A stretch of 64,000 nt of DNA, taken from the NCBI RefSeq assembly GCF_001278805.1, contig NZ_CP012602.1, positions 4,989,501 to 5,053,500 of the forward strand, in the 5' to 3' direction. The stretch's first letter is position 1, and each line of letters opens with the position of its first letter. Positions 43,122 to 51,617 of this stretch are shown piece after piece. Position numbers and translations under genes: made by a program. Source of the DNA: Bacillus sp. FJAT-18017 (GTDB lineage Bacteria; Bacillota; Bacilli; Bacillales; Cytobacillaceae). The notes below the pieces were generated by a model. That model was not told where the DNA came from and ran no database searches. It saw only the letters and a program-made list of their open reading frames with translations.

Positions 43122-44230
43122 TTAACAGTCACTTCCATCCCGTCCTCAAGATCTTCATTCGGGTCAGTGACTACCTTCTCCTTCAGTTCCAGCCCCTCAG
43201 TAATTTCAACCTCGGTGCCGGAAATAATGCCTGTCTTCACCTCTCGCTTGTAGACGATGCCTATTTCTGCGACAAATACATACTGCTTATCACCGTCGTC
43301 AATAAGCGCAGAATCTGGGAGGACAATCCCTGTCTTCTTCTCGATTTCAATTTCCATAATGACTTGGAAACCGGGCTTCAGGACGGAGTTTTTCCCGCTA
43401 AGCTTAACAAACACTGGATACTGGACTGCCTCCTGAGGGGCACCAGCCAGTTGAGTTTCTGGCAGTTTGCCTACCTTTGTTACTTCCGCAGCCCATTCCT
43501 TGTCTTGAATCGCGTCGGAGCGAACATTTACCTTTTGTCCAAGGCTAACTTTCAATGTGTCATATTCGGATAAAAGGCCTTTGGCCACCAGGCCATCCAT
43601 TTTTCCAACAACAACGGCTGGCTCTGCACCCGCCGCTGTTGCATTTTCGTTCACCAGCAGGACGGTACCGTCTATATTACTCTTGATCTCCAATTCTGCT
43701 GTTCTCTTCTCAATGCTTTCTTCTTGCAGGTTGGCCTGCTTAAGCTCAAGCTCGGCAATCTGCAATTCAGCTTCAAGCTGGCTAATCTGCGCAGCTACCT
43801 GGGAAAGAGCGGCAGGGTCTGGAAGAAGTGTGTTTGACAAGGCCTCCTCCTGCGCCCTTAGCTCGGTCAGCTGGCTTTCAGTTTGGGAGATTCTAAGATT
43901 AGTTGATTCGAGAGAAAGGCTATTCTGCTCTTCCTCAAGCTGAAGCTGGGCATTTTCAAATCTGGCTAAGACAGTGCCTTTTTTAATAGACTGTCCTTCC
44001 TCAACAGTAATTTCCTTCAAAGTACCGCGTTCTGGAGAAGGATAGACAATCTGTTCCTGTTCAAGGCTAATTGTTCCCGGCACTAGCAAAAAAGAGGAAA
44101 TTTCGTCTTCCGCCACTTCGATTACCTTCACTGATGGGCCTTTCGCGTAAACCTCCCGATAGACGCTGACACCAATCATGGCCGAAAGCAGCAATAGGAT
44201 GAGTGTGCCTATCAATATTTTCTTTTTCAT
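43118..44230 (-). CDS. yknX: Membrane-fusion (HlyD/MacA-like) subunit YknX
   Basis: 370 residues. One N-terminal anchor helix (ILIGTLILLLLSAMIGVSVY), then a lipoyl/barrel-sandwich domain (PSPERGTLKEITVEEGQSI), a long coiled-coil hairpin (about residues 95-185, ESTNLRISQTESQLTELRAQ) and beta-barrel domains. It links the permease to the extracellular side. Operon member of yknWXYZ, starting 6 bases after yknW. Confidence 0.93.
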   Translation of the reverse strand: MKKKILIGTLILLLLSAMIGVSVYREVYAKGPSVKVIEVAEDEISSFLLVPGTISLEQEQIVYPSPERGTLKEITVEEGQSIKKGTVLARFENAQLQLEEEQNSLSLESTNLRISQTESQLTELRAQEEALSNTLLPDPAALSQVAAQISQLEAELQIAELELKQANLQEESIEKRTAELEIKSNIDGTVLLVNENATAAGAEPAVVVGKMDGLVAKGLLSEYDTLKVSLGQKVNVRSDAIQDKEWAAEVTKVGKLPETQLAGAPQEAVQYPVFVKLSGKNSVLKPGFQVIMEIEIEKKTGIVLPDSALIDDGDKQYVFVAEIGIVYKREVKTGIISGTEVEITEGLELKEKVVTDPNEDLEDGMEVTVK

Positions 44231-44236
44231 AAGAAG

Positions 44237-44899
44237 TTAGGCGCCTCCCGGTATCATGGACCCAAGAAGAGCCATCAAAATACCAATCAGGAAGAAAATA
44301 ATTGCAATCGTCCATGATAGCCACTTCGAAAGTCCCGCCACTTTGTGGAGGCCGATTGCCGTAAGAATCGTTGACCAGATGGTAAAGACCTCGATTGCTC
44401 CAAGCACACCAGTGTCCTTGCCAAGCAAGCCTCCTAACGAAGTGACATGAGTCTCATAGCTTGTCCCTATCAAATTACCAATGATCATATTCAGCAGATG
44501 GCCAACCGATGTTACAAATACAATGTATGTATTCATTGAAAACAATTGCCTGAACGTAACAGGTGAGCCAGCAATCTTTGTGATGGCAAGGTAAATAGCG
44601 CTTGAAATTAGCACTGTTAGGATCGGGATGAGCACTCCTGAACCAATCATCGTATACTTTGTAAAAGCAAGAACCATGTCTAAATCCTGTTCAGAAATTC
44701 CCGGGCCGGCCACGTCACTTGGTTTCATCAGCCGGGACATTAGCCACATTGCAACAACCTCAATGATGGTTACAATTAGCAGCGGTACCCAAATTTTCGG
44801 TTTTTTCCTGATTCGTTCAAAGGTCTCGATCGGGCTGGTAAAAATCCCAATCAAGGATGGTGCTGGCTGTTTCACGTTTGCCTCTACTTGCGGTTCCAT
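44237..44899 (-). CDS. yknW: Yip1-family membrane protein YknW
   Basis: 220 residues with five to six helices and the Yip1-like N-terminus SLIGIFTSPIETFERIRKKPKIW. It is the first gene of yknWXYZ, where YknW assists assembly of the XYZ complex (established knowledge for B. subtilis). The site AAGGGGGAA precedes the ATG. In B. subtilis the operon is sigma-W controlled; I did not find a convincing sigma-W promoter in 44900-45000. Confidence 0.88.
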   Translation of the reverse strand: MEPQVEANVKQPAPSLIGIFTSPIETFERIRKKPKIWVPLLIVTIIEVVAMWLMSRLMKPSDVAGPGISEQDLDMVLAFTKYTMIGSGVLIPILTVLISSAIYLAITKIAGSPVTFRQLFSMNTYIVFVTSVGHLLNMIIGNLIGTSYETHVTSLGGLLGKDTGVLGAIEVFTIWSTILTAIGLHKVAGLSKWLSWTIAIIFFLIGILMALLGSMIPGGA

Positions 44900-45104
44900 A
44901 GCTGTTCCCCCTTAAAGCTTAATAAGAAAACCGTACCATATTTAGGAATTTCTATAAATAGATAAGTCGAATTTTTGCGAATTTTACAGTTAAAGCAAGC
45001 AAAGCTAACAAATTTTAATTGCGCTTAATAGAACCCATCCTCCACCGAGAGTTAATTGAATATTATTCAATGAAAAACTAAGGAACAAAAAAACACTTAT
45101 AACA

Positions 45105-45135
45105 CAATAGGCCTGGCTCAAAAAGCCAGGCCTGT
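45105..45135 (-). terminator. Hairpin after the DMT-transporter gene
   Basis: On the minus strand AGGCCTGGCT pairs perfectly with AGCCAGGCCT around TTTTG. The bases after it (ATTGTGTTAT) are only partly T-rich, so termination may be imperfect. Confidence 0.6.
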
Positions 45136-45140
45136 TGCAT

Positions 45141-45581
45141 TTAAGAATTCCTGAAAAACATATATATAGCCGCCATCAGCAAAATGGTGCCGATTGACCG
45201 ATCAAGCCCAAAAGATACCTGCCGGCTGCCAAACCATCCGAAATGGTCAATAACGGCGCTAAGCAAGATCTGCCCGGCCATGACCGCTACCATCGTAGCC
45301 GTTACACCTAGTTGCGGCACAAGCGTCACAAGTATGAAAACATAAAACGCCCCCAATAGGCCTCCTGCAAGCTGCCACTTCGGAACTCCGAAAGTTAAAA
45401 GCACATTGCCTTTCCCTAAAATCGGCATCAGTATAGCAAGCGCAATCGTCCCAATAACAAAGGAGACAAACGACGCTTCAATTGTTCCGACTGTTTTTCC
45501 AAGTCTGCTATTAACTGCCGACTGTATGCTGACTGCCATCCCGCCAAGTACAGCAAGGAGAGGCAAAAGTATTTTTCCCAA
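45141..45581 (-). CDS. Small DMT-family transporter (YdcZ/DUF606 type)
   Basis: 146 residues with five helices, half the size of classic DMT transporters. The N-terminal signature is GGMAVSIQSAVNSRLGKTVGTIEASFVSF; GVTATMVAVMAGQILLSAVIDHFGWFG lies in the second half. These short members work as dimers or as paired genes; only one is present here. Substrate unknown. A GAAGGAGGG site lies upstream. Single gene. Confidence 0.85.
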   Translation of the reverse strand: MGKILLPLLAVLGGMAVSIQSAVNSRLGKTVGTIEASFVSFVIGTIALAILMPILGKGNVLLTFGVPKWQLAGGLLGAFYVFILVTLVPQLGVTATMVAVMAGQILLSAVIDHFGWFGSRQVSFGLDRSIGTILLMAAIYMFFRNS

Positions 45582-45856
45582 AAAAAGCCCTCCTTCTTAA
45601 AACCGTTTACATTATAGCAGTTTACCTTTTCCTATGTATAATGACAAAGACAATTGGCTATATCTGTTAAAAAAGTTCAAATACAGTCAGCATGATTTCA
45701 GTTGATTGTTAGTATTGAAATGCAGGTAATCTTGTCTGTCCCTCCTTTTTCTACTGGTACATATACTATACAGGGCAGAAGTGGCTATCTCTTCACGCTG
45801 GATGAACCGTTTATATACAGGAAAATTATTATTATTACACCCGGGAGGAACACACA

Positions 45857-46243
45857 ATGAACTTCATTGGAAAAACTCAGCTAGCCGCCATAGGCTTTGC
45901 AGTTGGCTGGCTGATTTATTTAAATATACTGGCATTAGCGAATGATTCTAATCAAACCATGCCCTACATTGATTGGTTGGTATATATCCTAGCCTTCTTA
46001 CTGGGAACAGCCATCTTTTTCTATACAAAACGGTATATAGGCAAGCAATGGCTCGCAGCACCTTTCGTACTTGTCCCTTATATCTTTCTTTATCACCCGC
46101 TCCTGCCAATTTTTCAACGGGCAATTAGCAGTGAAGGATATAACCAAAGGCTATTGCTTTTTTTCAAGTCAACGAGCCCCTACATTCTCCTCATAACAGC
46201 TTTGGCATTTATGGGCGGCATCCTATTCACGAAAAAAATCTAA
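45857..46243 (+). CDS. Membrane protein of unknown function (128 aa)
   Basis: Four predicted helices (residues 8-27, 39-56, 66-84, 108-124). Between helices 3 and 4 lies a Tyr/Gln-rich loop (ISSEGYNQRLLLFFKS). No motif recognised. GGGAGGAA is the ribosome site. A terminator follows directly, so it is a single-gene unit. Confidence 0.72.
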   Translation: MNFIGKTQLAAIGFAVGWLIYLNILALANDSNQTMPYIDWLVYILAFLLGTAIFFYTKRYIGKQWLAAPFVLVPYIFLYHPLLPIFQRAISSEGYNQRLLLFFKSTSPYILLITALAFMGGILFTKKI

Positions 46244-46249
46244 GAGTGA

Positions 46250-46284
46250 AAAATCCTCCCGTCATTTGGCGGAAGGATTTTTTC
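46250..46284 (+). terminator. Terminator of the 128-aa membrane-protein gene
   Basis: AAATCCTCCCG and CGGAAGGATTT pair with one mismatch, followed by TTTC. Confidence 0.82.
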
Positions 46285-46311
46285 TCTTACTTCTGTTTCT
46301 CACTCATAATC

Positions 46312-46965
46312 TCATTTAAATGCTGTCATTTCCCTAACAGCTTGGTCTATCTTCGCATTAATTTCATCACTTCTGCCAGCATAAAACATCAGTACATTCC
46401 TGGATTTGTAAATCTGATAGCCAATCAGGTTCATTGTGGCGGTGGACTCATTAAATTGATTGGCTGCCGAGTCAACTTCATATTCATTTTGAAACACATA
46501 CACAGAAATTTGCCCTTCAGAAAGATTATAAATAACGGGTTCGAGCCGATTCAAATCTTGATGGAAGATATTTTCCTCGATGCGCTCGGCATTATTAATC
46601 TCAAGGCCCTGCGTCCTCAGAGATTCCTCCACCAATTCGAGCGACAACAGAACCGTGCTCGCATCCTCTTTAGCATCCGAATAAGCTCCATCGCTATCAT
46701 GTGCAACCTTAGCAGATTCCTGTTGGCTCGTTGAACTCATTGGTAATGAAAGCCCAATAAAAACAAAGAGGAACAAGGCTGCGACCCCCGCAATGCCCCA
46801 CATGGACTTTTTAAAAATTTTCATCCTTCTATCGTTCCTGCCCAGCCGGTTTGCCTCTTCCAATAAGTTACCGTGGATACTCTTGAATGCTTTCGGGGCT
46901 AACTGTTTTTCTGGCATACTCTTCAAGGCAAACTCGAGTTCACGAAATTCTTCCTGACCATTCAT
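46312..46965 (-). CDS. Probable anti-sigma factor
   Basis: 217 residues. A cytoplasmic N-terminal part of about 50 residues (FRELEFALKSMPEKQLAPKA) is followed by one helix (MWGIAGVAALFLFVFIGLSL, near residue 55) and an extracellular domain of about 140 residues. The gene overlaps the preceding ECF sigma gene by 26 bases and has the layout of a membrane anti-sigma factor. The extracellular domain (ISVYVFQNEYEVDSAANQFN) resembles anti-sigma or lipoprotein-type stress domains; no family name is certain. It lacks a visible HxxxCxxC zinc motif. Confidence 0.75.
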   Translation of the reverse strand: MNGQEEFRELEFALKSMPEKQLAPKAFKSIHGNLLEEANRLGRNDRRMKIFKKSMWGIAGVAALFLFVFIGLSLPMSSTSQQESAKVAHDSDGAYSDAKEDASTVLLSLELVEESLRTQGLEINNAERIEENIFHQDLNRLEPVIYNLSEGQISVYVFQNEYEVDSAANQFNESTATMNLIGYQIYKSRNVLMFYAGRSDEINAKIDQAVREMTAFK

Positions 46966-47470
46966 TGAGGCTCCCTCCTTTCTGGCTGCGAAGAGCTTTT
47001 AAAGCACGGTGATAATTTGTCCTGACCATATCAGGAGTCCAATTTAATACCTCTGCCGTCTCAGCCACACTCAATTCCTTGATGCCCCTTAATATGACAA
47101 CATCCCGGTAGCTCTGTTTTAGCTTTTGAATTGAAGACAGCAACTCCTGTGCCTGTTCATTTCCTTCAAAAATTGATTCCGGGGTCTCCCCAGACATGCC
47201 CTCATGTCTCTTATCCAGTTTGGCTATTGTTTCCCATATCCTGTTTTTCTTCTTTCTTGCTTCATCAATAGCCACATTGCGGGCAATCGTAAATAGCCAC
47301 GTCTTGGGGCTTGAGTTGTAATTAAAGCTATCTAGCCCTTTCAGTGCCTTTATGAATGTTTCCTGCACCAAGTCCTCCACATCGCGCTTGCCTGTGTAGT
47401 AAATCAAAAAATTATAGACATCGTGGCTATAAGCATGGAACCACTCTGAGATGATTTCTTGTCTCGACAT
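46940..47470 (-). CDS. ECF RNA polymerase sigma factor
   Basis: 176 residues. Region 2 is YNFLIYYTGKRDVEDLVQETFIKALKG, with SPKTWLFTIARNVAIDEARKKK. Region 4 is LKQSYRDVVILRGIKELSVAETAEVLNWTPDMVRTNYHRALKAL. It directs transcription of an envelope-stress or similar regulon and is paired with the overlapping anti-sigma gene. It does not match SigM, SigW or SigX closely enough to name. GGGGGAAA lies before the ATG. Confidence 0.88.
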   Translation of the reverse strand: MSRQEIISEWFHAYSHDVYNFLIYYTGKRDVEDLVQETFIKALKGLDSFNYNSSPKTWLFTIARNVAIDEARKKKNRIWETIAKLDKRHEGMSGETPESIFEGNEQAQELLSSIQKLKQSYRDVVILRGIKELSVAETAEVLNWTPDMVRTNYHRALKALRSQKGGSLNEWSGRIS

Positions 47471-47922
47471 TAGTTTTTCCCCCGTTTTCCCTCTCGTATA
47501 TTAGACGGAAGTTCTGTCATTCTATAACACTCCATGCAAGAAAAAGATTAAAAAAACCACAGCTCTGCCTCGATTCCTCTAAAAAGTTGGCGCTATGGGA
47601 GGAACTCGCGGAATAGACCCGAATGAAAAGCTGAATAAAGGCAGCAATTCATTGCCCAGCTCCGCCCCTTCACAAAAAACAGCCTGGCAGAAAATCCACC
47701 AGACTTCTTACTTTCTATAGTACATTTTTAAAATTGAAATACCACCCTTAATTTACCAATATTTCTTTTCCAGGTAATGCAAGAAAGAAGAGCTTTTGCA
47801 GCAACCCTTTGATAAAACCTGTGTTCCTTAACAAATCTATAATTCTATGTATAGTTTTTATCATCTGCAAGACATATTGCAGATGGCACTTGTAGTATTA
47901 GAACTCCCAATAGTCTTTAAAG
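47471..47922. other. Gap with no supported gene
   Basis: About 450 bases between the ECF sigma gene and the acetyltransferase gene. It presumably contains the sigma operon promoter. I see no tandem repeat, no strong hairpin and no supported small gene. Confidence 0.5.
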
Positions 47923-48693
47923 CTATAAATAAATATAATACGTTTCGGTGTTCCGTTTCACCGTACAGCCATTTTTTAAAAAAACCTTTTGCATTTTTCT
48001 ATTTGCCTGATGGGTGCTGCCAACATAATAGCTTGCGCCAAGGCCCATAAGCATATGAAGGGACTGTGCATGCAACACTGGACCCAGGCCCCGTCCCCTT
48101 GCTTCAGGAAGAATGCCGAAGTAAAACAACCTTCCCTCCTCATATGTACCAGGCTCAATATGCGGGATCGTAACTCCAATTGGTACATCTTTTTCAAAAA
48201 AGACTCGGCAGGCACTGCGCCAGCTCTCGCCGAGTTCAGCCCTTACCGACTGGAGATGCTCGTCCAGAGAGAGAGTGGACTGCTGATTGGCGGAAAAACT
48301 CATCGACTGGCCCCAGTATTTTTTGAATTCCTCGTCAGCCAGGCCGGAACTATCGAGCGAAAGCCAATCCAACGAAACCTCTGGCATTGGCAAGTCATGT
48401 AAATCCCTATACACTTCCACGCTTGAGGAGAAATGTTTAAAACCGCTTTCTAGTAAAGCCTCAACAATTGAAGCTTCATCAACTGTTTCTTTTTCAAATA
48501 TAAAACCTGCCCGTTTTGCCCCAAACCTTGAAGCCATTTGGACGAACATTCTTACTTTATCTCCCCAGTTCAGAACCAAGCCTGGATGGGCCTGCTGTTC
48601 AATAACCAATGACTCCGGCAATCCATACAACAGCTTAAATCCTTCCCCAAATAGCTGATTAACCAACTTTATTGATTCCTGTTTCTTTTCCAC
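47923..48693 (-). CDS. GNAT-family acetyltransferase (256 aa)
   Basis: A two-part protein. The N-terminal 100 residues form a helper domain, and the C-terminal GNAT domain has LFYFGILPEARGRGLGPVLHAQSLHML (acetyl-CoA loop) and YVGSTHQANRKMQKVFLKNGC. Substrate unknown; GNAT genes of this length are common in Bacillus. GGGGAGAGA lies before the ATG. It precedes no obvious partner; the next gene on the strand is a broken phosphatase upstream. Confidence 0.82.
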   Translation of the reverse strand: MEKKQESIKLVNQLFGEGFKLLYGLPESLVIEQQAHPGLVLNWGDKVRMFVQMASRFGAKRAGFIFEKETVDEASIVEALLESGFKHFSSSVEVYRDLHDLPMPEVSLDWLSLDSSGLADEEFKKYWGQSMSFSANQQSTLSLDEHLQSVRAELGESWRSACRVFFEKDVPIGVTIPHIEPGTYEEGRLFYFGILPEARGRGLGPVLHAQSLHMLMGLGASYYVGSTHQANRKMQKVFLKNGCTVKRNTETYYIYL

Positions 48694-48731
48694 AAATCTC
48701 TCCCCTAGCTCTTACCTTATTTTTATAAAGT

Positions 48732-49272
48732 TCAGCCATATACTCTTTTTATTTGCGCATTGTCTTCAGTTAAGCTTAGCTCAAACACATCCGGATTGGA
48801 TAGGGACCTCCATTGTTCAAATCCAAAGTTTCTATCATAGTGATTCAAAATTAGGGCAAGCAGGTTCCCATGCGTTACGAATGCAGCGTTGCCTATGGAA
48901 TGTGCCAGAACGTTGTTAAGGGCGGCAAGACCTCTTTCCATTGCCTTTCTGCCTGATTCCCCTCCTTCAAACTCCAAATCTGGATTTGCAAATGACTGTT
49001 CAAGCATAGACAGCCAATTCTTTGTTGGAGTTGAAGTCAATACCCGTTCTGCTAATCTTGGATCTGTTTTTATAGGTAATCTAGTCTTTTCCGCAAACGG
49101 TCTTATTGACGAAACCGCCCTCTCATAGGGACTGGAAACAATATAGCTGATCTTCCTGCCTATTAATAACCCAGCCAGCTCACGGGCCTGTGCTTTTCCC
49201 AACGGGGTAAGGGCAGCATCCGGCTCCTGTCCATCTGCTTGGCAATGGCGAATGATATAAACCTTTTTTCAT
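48732..49272 (-). pseudogene. Histidine phosphatase gene frameshifted at its first codons
   Basis: With a one-base correction the gene starts at ATG 49272 behind GGAGGAG and reads MKKVYIIRHCQADGQEPDAA then LTPLGKAQAREL, a normal phosphoglycerate-mutase/histidine-phosphatase start with the catalytic RH pair. The observed DNA has ATG followed by six A, one too many, which puts the ATG out of frame with the rest. The in-frame part downstream has SSPYERAVSSIRPF and the second His in AAFVTHGNLLALI. A TTG at 49202 could start a shorter product lacking the catalytic His. Slippage on the A-run during transcription could restore some full-length protein. Confidence 0.72.
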
Positions 49273-49465
49273 TTTTTCTCCTCCAGTATTAGTTCAATTA
49301 CACTGACGTTTTATTTCTCCAGGTGTTTCAGCCAAATTGTTTTTTTAAAAGTTGGGAAAATAATGTTAGAATTTACAAATTATTCAGAAACAATTATAAT
49401 TACTGTGATTTTGTTATAAAGGAGGATCGTTTTACGTAAAATTTAAATTTTAGGGGGAATTGCCA

Positions 49466-49813
49466 ATGGCAATGAAAGAAGAATTAGTTAAAAAGGCTAA
49501 ATCTCAACCTACTTCTCCAGATTACACAGCTATCGTCCAATCTCCGGCCTTCAAGCAGCTGCTCCAGGAAAAACGTAAATTTTTGCTGCCATTTTGTTTG
49601 TTCTTCATGGCATTTTACTTCACTCTTCCAATTATAACAGCCTATACAACGGTTCTGAACAATCCTGCATTCGGCCCTATTAGCTGGGCATGGGTGTTTG
49701 CCTTTGCCCAATTTATCATGACTTGGGCGCTTTGCAGCATTTACACCAGGAAAGCAGCAAAATTTGATGTGCTTGTTGCTGAAATTAAAGAAACCTATGT
49801 GCGGGGGAAATAG
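49466..49813 (+). CDS. ywcB: DUF485 membrane protein (YwcB-like)
   Basis: 115 residues with two helices (FLLPFCLFFMAFYFTLPIITAY and ISWAWVFAFAQFIMTWALCSIY) and a short cytoplasmic tail (FDVLVAEIKETYVRG). DUF485 proteins are encoded directly before acetate/SSS symporters in many bacteria and are presumed partner subunits. It ends 3 bases before the symporter gene. ATG 49466 follows TAGGGGGAA. Confidence 0.88.
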   Translation: MAMKEELVKKAKSQPTSPDYTAIVQSPAFKQLLQEKRKFLLPFCLFFMAFYFTLPIITAYTTVLNNPAFGPISWAWVFAFAQFIMTWALCSIYTRKAAKFDVLVAEIKETYVRGK

Positions 49814-49816
49814 CAG

Positions 49817-51343
49817 ATGAATATTTTGGCTTTTTCGTTGTTTTTAGGAATTGTAGCATTGACCTTGGTCATTACGTATTTCGCTTCTAAAAGGACAAAG
49901 ACAGCAAGTGATTTCTATACAGCCGACTCGAGCTTAACAGGCTTCCAAAATGGACTTGCTGTTGCCGGCGATTATATGTCCGCCGCATCATTCCTTGGAA
50001 TTGCCGGAATGGTTGCCTTATCAGGCTTTGATGGCTTCTTCTATAGTATTGGCTTCCTTGTCGCCTACCTGGTTGTCCTTTATCTCGTTGCCGAACCGCT
50101 CCGGAATCTTGGGAAATTTACCATGGCCGATATGATCGCGGCCCGCTTTAATGATAAAAAAGTAAGAGGTGTTGCCGCCCTTAATACAATTACTATCTCA
50201 ATTTTTTATATGATTGCCCAGCTAGTCGGCGCAGGTGCACTTATAAAGTTATTATTAGGAATTGATTATATTTATTCAGTCCTGATTGTTGGGACTTTGA
50301 TGACGATTTACGTGGTTTTTGGCGGGATGACCGCAACAAGCTGGGTCCAGATTGTAAAGGCCGTACTTTTGATGGCAGGTACCTTTATAATCTCATTTAT
50401 TGTATTTGCAAAGTTTGATTTTAGCGTCGTTAAAATGTTCAACGAAATGAAAGCGGCTACACCTCTTGGTGAGGCGTATTTAAATCCTGGAAACAAGTTT
50501 AAAAATCCGCTCGACACTATTTCCCTGAACCTTGCGCTTGTTCTTGGAACGGCTGGATTGCCGCACATTCTTATTCGCTTTTTTACGGTTAAAGATGCAA
50601 TAACCGCAAGGAAATCAGTTGTATATGCAACTTGGATTATCGGAATTTTCTATGTTATGACTGTATTCCTTGGCTTTGGAGCAGCCGCGTTTGTCGGTTT
50701 TGACGAAATTATTGCTGCAAATGCTGCAGGCAATATGGCGGCCCCATTGCTGGCTGAAGCACTGGGCGGGGAATTCTTGTTTGCTTTCGTTTCGGCAGTG
50801 GCATTTGCGACGATTCTAGCGGTGGTTGCGGGCCTAGTTCTATCTGCCGCTTCTGCTTTTGCCCATGACTTCTATGCCCATATCCTTAAAAAAGGGAAGG
50901 CTGAAGAGAAACAGCAGGTAAAAGTGGCACGCTATGCTTCCGTTGGCGTTGCAATCCTGTCCATCTTGCTAGCTCTGTTTGCACAGAAGATGAATGTTGC
51001 CTTCCTGGTTTCCCTTGCATTTGCTGTTGCGGCTAGTGCGAATCTGCCAGTCATCCTATTCACGATTTTCTGGAAACGGTTTAACACAGCAGGCGCCATA
51101 ACCGGTATGATTGTTGGTTTGGCAAGCGCGTTAATCATGGTAGCTATTTCTCCAAATATCTGGTCTCCTGAAGCCGGAGCCGCCATCTTCGTCGGAGAAC
51201 CTCTTGTTAGCCTGACCAACCCTGGCATCGTTTCGATTCCGCTTGGCTTCATTGGCGCATACGTTGGCACCCTCCTTTCTTCGAGGAAGGAAGACGTCAA
51301 GAAATTTGATGAAATATTGGTAAGGGCCAATACTGGGATTTAA
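49817..51343 (+). CDS. actP: Cation/acetate-type symporter (SSS family)
   Basis: 508 residues with about 13 helices. Sodium:solute symporter signatures are TADSSLTGFQNGLAVAGDYMSAASFLGIAGM (residues 35-65) and GGMTATSWVQIVKAVLLMAG. The protein is the ActP/YwcA type, and ywcB is its partner in the same transcription unit. Acetate or another short monocarboxylate is the likely substrate. It could feed respiration driven by the neighbouring molybdoenzyme operon; that link is inference from location. Confidence 0.88.
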   Translation: MNILAFSLFLGIVALTLVITYFASKRTKTASDFYTADSSLTGFQNGLAVAGDYMSAASFLGIAGMVALSGFDGFFYSIGFLVAYLVVLYLVAEPLRNLGKFTMADMIAARFNDKKVRGVAALNTITISIFYMIAQLVGAGALIKLLLGIDYIYSVLIVGTLMTIYVVFGGMTATSWVQIVKAVLLMAGTFIISFIVFAKFDFSVVKMFNEMKAATPLGEAYLNPGNKFKNPLDTISLNLALVLGTAGLPHILIRFFTVKDAITARKSVVYATWIIGIFYVMTVFLGFGAAAFVGFDEIIAANAAGNMAAPLLAEALGGEFLFAFVSAVAFATILAVVAGLVLSAASAFAHDFYAHILKKGKAEEKQQVKVARYASVGVAILSILLALFAQKMNVAFLVSLAFAVAASANLPVILFTIFWKRFNTAGAITGMIVGLASALIMVAISPNIWSPEAGAAIFVGEPLVSLTNPGIVSIPLGFIGAYVGTLLSSRKEDVKKFDEILVRANTGI

Positions 51344-51361
51344 TCTCTTCTGACAAAAATT

Positions 51362-51400
51362 AGAACCGGTCTGCGGATTTCCGTAGCCGGTTCTTTCTTT
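51362..51400 (+). terminator. Terminator of ywcB-actP
   Basis: AGAACCGG (51362-51369) pairs with CCGGTTCT (51387-51394), with inner CTGCGG/CCGTAG pairing, then TTCTTT. The remaining 200 bases to the convergent operon end at 51618 hold nothing recognised. Confidence 0.85.
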
Positions 51401-51617
51401 GAGTTTGGTGGGCAACTTCAATCCTATACTGGACAATGAGTTTCAAGGACATTTCACCTTACCGGCAGTATCAAATTGTACTCGAAGTCACGATTCGTCC
51501 GCGACAGAATCTTTCCCCAATCCCAGCCATCTTAGGAAATCAAAAAAGAGCTGTGCACTGCCGAGACCCCTTCCAAGCAATGGCCACAGAATGCCAAATT
51601 CGCCGATTTCTCTCCGA

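Noticed and set aside
44900..45000. Sigma-W promoter in front of yknW
   Set aside because: The region lacks a TGAAAC-N16-CGTA match at the right spacing; partial look-alikes were judged too weak to list.
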